In this document: piece after piece, positions 61,548-64,000 of the stretch
Layout of the letters: the number at the start of each line of letters is the position of its first letter
Position numbering within the stretch: the first letter of the stretch is position 1
Assembly (NCBI GenBank): GCA_030268105.1
Contig: BSDZ01000013.1
Span: forward strand, 1,531,001 to 1,595,000
Length of the DNA: 64,000 bases
Reading direction: 5' to 3'
DNA from: Volvox africanus
Taxonomy: Eukaryota > Chlorophyta > Chlorophyceae > Chlamydomonadales > Volvocaceae
Position numbers and translations under genes: made by a program
Notes under the pieces: model-generated
Told to the model about the DNA's origin: nothing
Seen by the model: the letters and a program-made list of their open reading frames with translations, nothing else
Database searches by the model: none

Positions 61548-63382
61548 CAGCAGCAGCAGTATTGACACAACGGCTGTAGCAGCGGCCAATGGCGATGGCG
61601 GTAGTTTCAACGAAGGTTTCAGCGGAGCACGGACACATTTCGGCACCGAGGGTCGGCCCCGGGTGTGTTGCGTTATGTATCTGGCATCCAGATCTTCGTT
61701 TCGGAGTTGGCGGCATTCTGGTCTGTAGGACACGAGGACAGGCCTGGGATTATTCCAGTATCCTGGGATATTAATGGGTGCCATCTGATATGTGGCATAC
61801 AGGGCCTGTATGCACGCACATGACACGACCATGTGCGAATGAGCGTGTGGGGCCGGCGTGACGTATCATTGCATGTCGTGGCTGTGTGCCACACTGCCAT
61901 GCCATGGAAACGTTGTGTGTGTTACGCAATCAGACGTGAAATACGAGGTTTAGTAATGATGCTCTGTGAGGAGACGAAAATAGACCTAATAGACGAGGAC
62001 AAACGCGCCATCCGCCGTGGATTTCCAAAAGGAGGGTATCAACGGGCCTCAGATGCGGCTAAGCACCTGGCTTTACCTATATCTTAATATCCAAACGGTG
62101 GACCATATCGGTATCTGAATATCATGATTTCGTACCTAGATGCGGGTAAAAAGGGCGGCCTGGATATCTAGATCCGGCTTACCAAATATCTAGATGTGGC
62201 TGAGGGAGGGGTCTTTGGTATCTAGATGCGAGTCATAAGATATACAGATGGGGCTTAGGTATCTAGATATTTTAATATGTAAAGCCAGCCTCGGCCTTCA
62301 CAGCAATGCGCAGGCATAACTGAGAATTTCGTGTGCCGTGGCAAAAGGGGGGGTTCTGAAGCATTTAGATGCGGTTAGGAAAGTATCTAGATGCCGGTGT
62401 AAGCTAGATGCCAGCCGGATAACCCCCCTGCTAGATGCGAAATGGGGCTGGTTTGTGATACCTATTGTCACGACAGGGCTAACGCCCAAGCGCAAAATCA
62501 AGGTGGCCGCACGAGCAACAGTCAGTCGTGTTCATCCACACACAGAGGAATACTATAGGTATGCATATTGTAGAGTTATGCGGGGCTGGGGAATTTTGGC
62601 GCTAGCCAAAGTGGGCGCCATCCGGAACGGAGGCGCTTGGAGTCGGGGCACCGTGTACTGTTCCTATTAAGGTTATAGCCTCACTGACTGATCCTAGTCA
62701 TCATTCTGGGGTCGCTTCACAGGCTACGCCCAAGAGCGAAGAACGGCTTACACCGGAAGACCGAAGGCGATGGGACAATGAAGATGATTTTAGAAACGTC
62801 TAAAAATGTAACGATTTATAGCATAACGACCATCGGAAGTTTATCCTAGTATATCGTACAGGTCTGACACTACGACAAGCCACCAAACGTAAGCCAAGGG
62901 GCGTAAGTTAGTGGTACAAAATACCAATCTTATTCAGCAAAAGCTATGAAAAAACATACTTAAATAAGAGCTATGGACCACTTCAAGGAGTTATCGAAGC
63001 TAGAGCAACGCTTACGTGTACGCATGTGAGCGTTAGCTCCGAAGTCGGTTGTACCACGCCTTCTTTGCCGTCCGTCCACCAAAACGTGTCGAATTCCTCA
63101 GATTGCGTTAGCTGGTTATTTTAATAACCTTAAAAGTATTGTTGTCTGCAGATTTCATAGAGATCCTTCTATTGAGCCCGCCAGTTCCAATAGGGTCATT
63201 TTCCCAAAGCTTGCAGTGCATTCGGTTGCACCAGTCTTAGGGCTGTCAAATTGTCCTTAAAGATTCTGATTTTTGATCAGTTTTGTAAAAGGCGAATTTG
63301 TTGATCACCGCTCATTTAACGCACGTGCCTGTCCCCGGCCACTTTGTTCGTTGTCGCGAGCGCTTAGAAGCGCTCGCAGAGA
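61548..63382. other. unassigned, with diverged ATCTAGAT repeats
   Basis: The 3' flank of the preceding gene lies here, and no exon is convincing. The main structure is the repeat cluster at 62130-62440. Confidence 0.4.
62130..62440. repeat. diverged tandem repeat with palindromic ATCTAGAT core
   Basis: The word (T)ATCTAGAT or a one-base variant recurs about eight times, spaced irregularly by 20-50 bases, usually followed by GCGG or a G-rich tail. It looks like a decaying minisatellite. Confidence 0.7.
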
Positions 63383-64000
63383 ATGAGCGTTGTTTCAGCA
63401 CATACGCAGCCTGTCGCTTCAGACTTTTCGCTCGTGAAAACTTTCCCTCCGCTTTGCCTCGGCAGCCATCGATGGTCTACTTCTTGGAAGCATCAGTTAA
63501 TCACAACGCATATATTATCACGGTCGATTGGAAAGCATAACGGCAGGTTTGTTAGTTCACAGTTCCGTGGTCAGCATGGCAGTCGCGTTCCGATTGGAGT
63601 TCTCGCGAGGGATGGTGGCGCTCCTACCGGGACATTGTCGACTGTTGTGGATCCTGATATAATTGTTCTGGGACTATCTGCGGGCACACATTCGAGTGTA
63701 GCCCCAGTTGGTTCGACTATTGGCACGCCGGTGTCCCAGCCATCGGCGCACTTGGCACAAGTAGGCGAACCTGGTGCTGAATTAATCAATCCATCATCGC
63801 TGGTTACGGCGGAAACCCTTGCTGGAGATGCAAATGCTTGCAGAGCAGTCCAGCAGGGAGAGGAGGAAAATGTCGGTTATATTAATCAGTCAGCAGAGGG
63901 AATTTCAGAACAAGGGTTTGCAGGCTCAACGACGAACTTATCCGGCCACAGCGCGATCGCCTGGTCGGCGTCATCTGCCGCAAAGCTGAGCACCGCGGCT
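63383..64000 (+). CDS. open frame running off the right edge of the window (partial)
   Basis: From an ATG at 63383 (preceded by an in-frame TAG at 63365) the frame stays open for 206 codons to the last base. The peptide is Ser/Ala/Gly/Thr-rich, with segments such as GQHGSRVPIGVLARDGG, VVDPDIIVLGLSAGT and QQGEEENVGYINQ. No family is recognised. Codon use is less GC-biased than in the confirmed genes, so a retroelement gag-like product is possible. The first 50 or so codons overlap another open frame, and the true exon may start later at an acceptor. Confidence 0.45.
   Translation, partial: MSVVSAHTQPVASDFSLVKTFPPLCLGSHRWSTSWKHQLITTHILSRSIGKHNGRFVSSQFRGQHGSRVPIGVLARDGGAPTGTLSTVVDPDIIVLGLSAGTHSSVAPVGSTIGTPVSQPSAHLAQVGEPGAELINPSSLVTAETLAGDANACRAVQQGEEENVGYINQSAEGISEQGFAGSTTNLSGHSAIAWSASSAAKLSTAA

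Overview
This window looks like nuclear DNA of a volvocine green alga (Chlamydomonas/Volvox group). The signs are: many short introns with GT..AG borders and (CA/TG)n tracts; long low-complexity Ala/Gly/Ser/Gln/Pro coding exons; a 135-residue histone H3 with the volvocine-type ARKTPATGG tail and an intron; CCCTAAAA-type telomere-like units; candidate TGTAA polyadenylation signals; a tRNA-Sec gene; and a violaxanthin de-epoxidase-family gene. It is not a prokaryotic window, so most long open frames are chance. Gene models below were assembled by hand from splice sites, reading phase and family motifs.

Layout. 0.2-1.7 kb (+): last exon of a low-complexity protein whose start is outside the window. 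1.7-7.5 kb: no convincing gene. 7.6-9.55 kb (-): a secreted protein of unknown function. 10.3-10.6 kb (-): a lone terminal exon. 11.13-11.22 kb (-): tRNA-Sec(UCA). 12.6-18.8 kb (+): a long violaxanthin de-epoxidase-related gene. 20.3-25.7 kb (-): a KHDC4/BLOM7/RIK-like KH splicing factor. 27.2-28.6 kb (-): a TIGR00725/LOG-like nucleotide-binding protein. 29.0-30.2 kb (+): Agenet (Tudor-like) exons, which may be the N-terminus of the next gene. 30.5-41.0 kb (+): a SNF2 chromatin remodeller with C-terminal PHD modules. 42.3-43.4 kb: an AT-rich patch made of three broken Rickettsiales-like bacterial genes. 44.2-44.9 kb (+): histone H3. 46.6-50.6 kb (-): an SLC22/OCT-type transporter. 51.3-53.6 kb (+): a TehB-like methyltransferase. 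53.6-59 kb: repeat-rich, with a nested fold-back element and a dead Ty1/copia element. 60.1-61.5 kb (+): a spliced gene resembling a family I know from giant DNA viruses. 63.4-64.0 kb (+): a frame that runs off the window.

How the genes fit together. Two chromatin genes (SNF2/PHD with possible Agenet readers, and H3) lie about 3 kb apart on the same strand, separated by the bacterial insertion. The nucleotide-binding gene and the Agenet/SNF2 block diverge from a 406-bp gap; the transporter and the methyltransferase diverge from about 0.7 kb. The other genes look like unrelated housekeeping neighbours. The most notable points are the rearranged bacterial insert, the giant-virus-like spliced gene, the possible Agenet-SNF2-PHD fusion, the tRNA-Sec gene and the nested inverted repeat.
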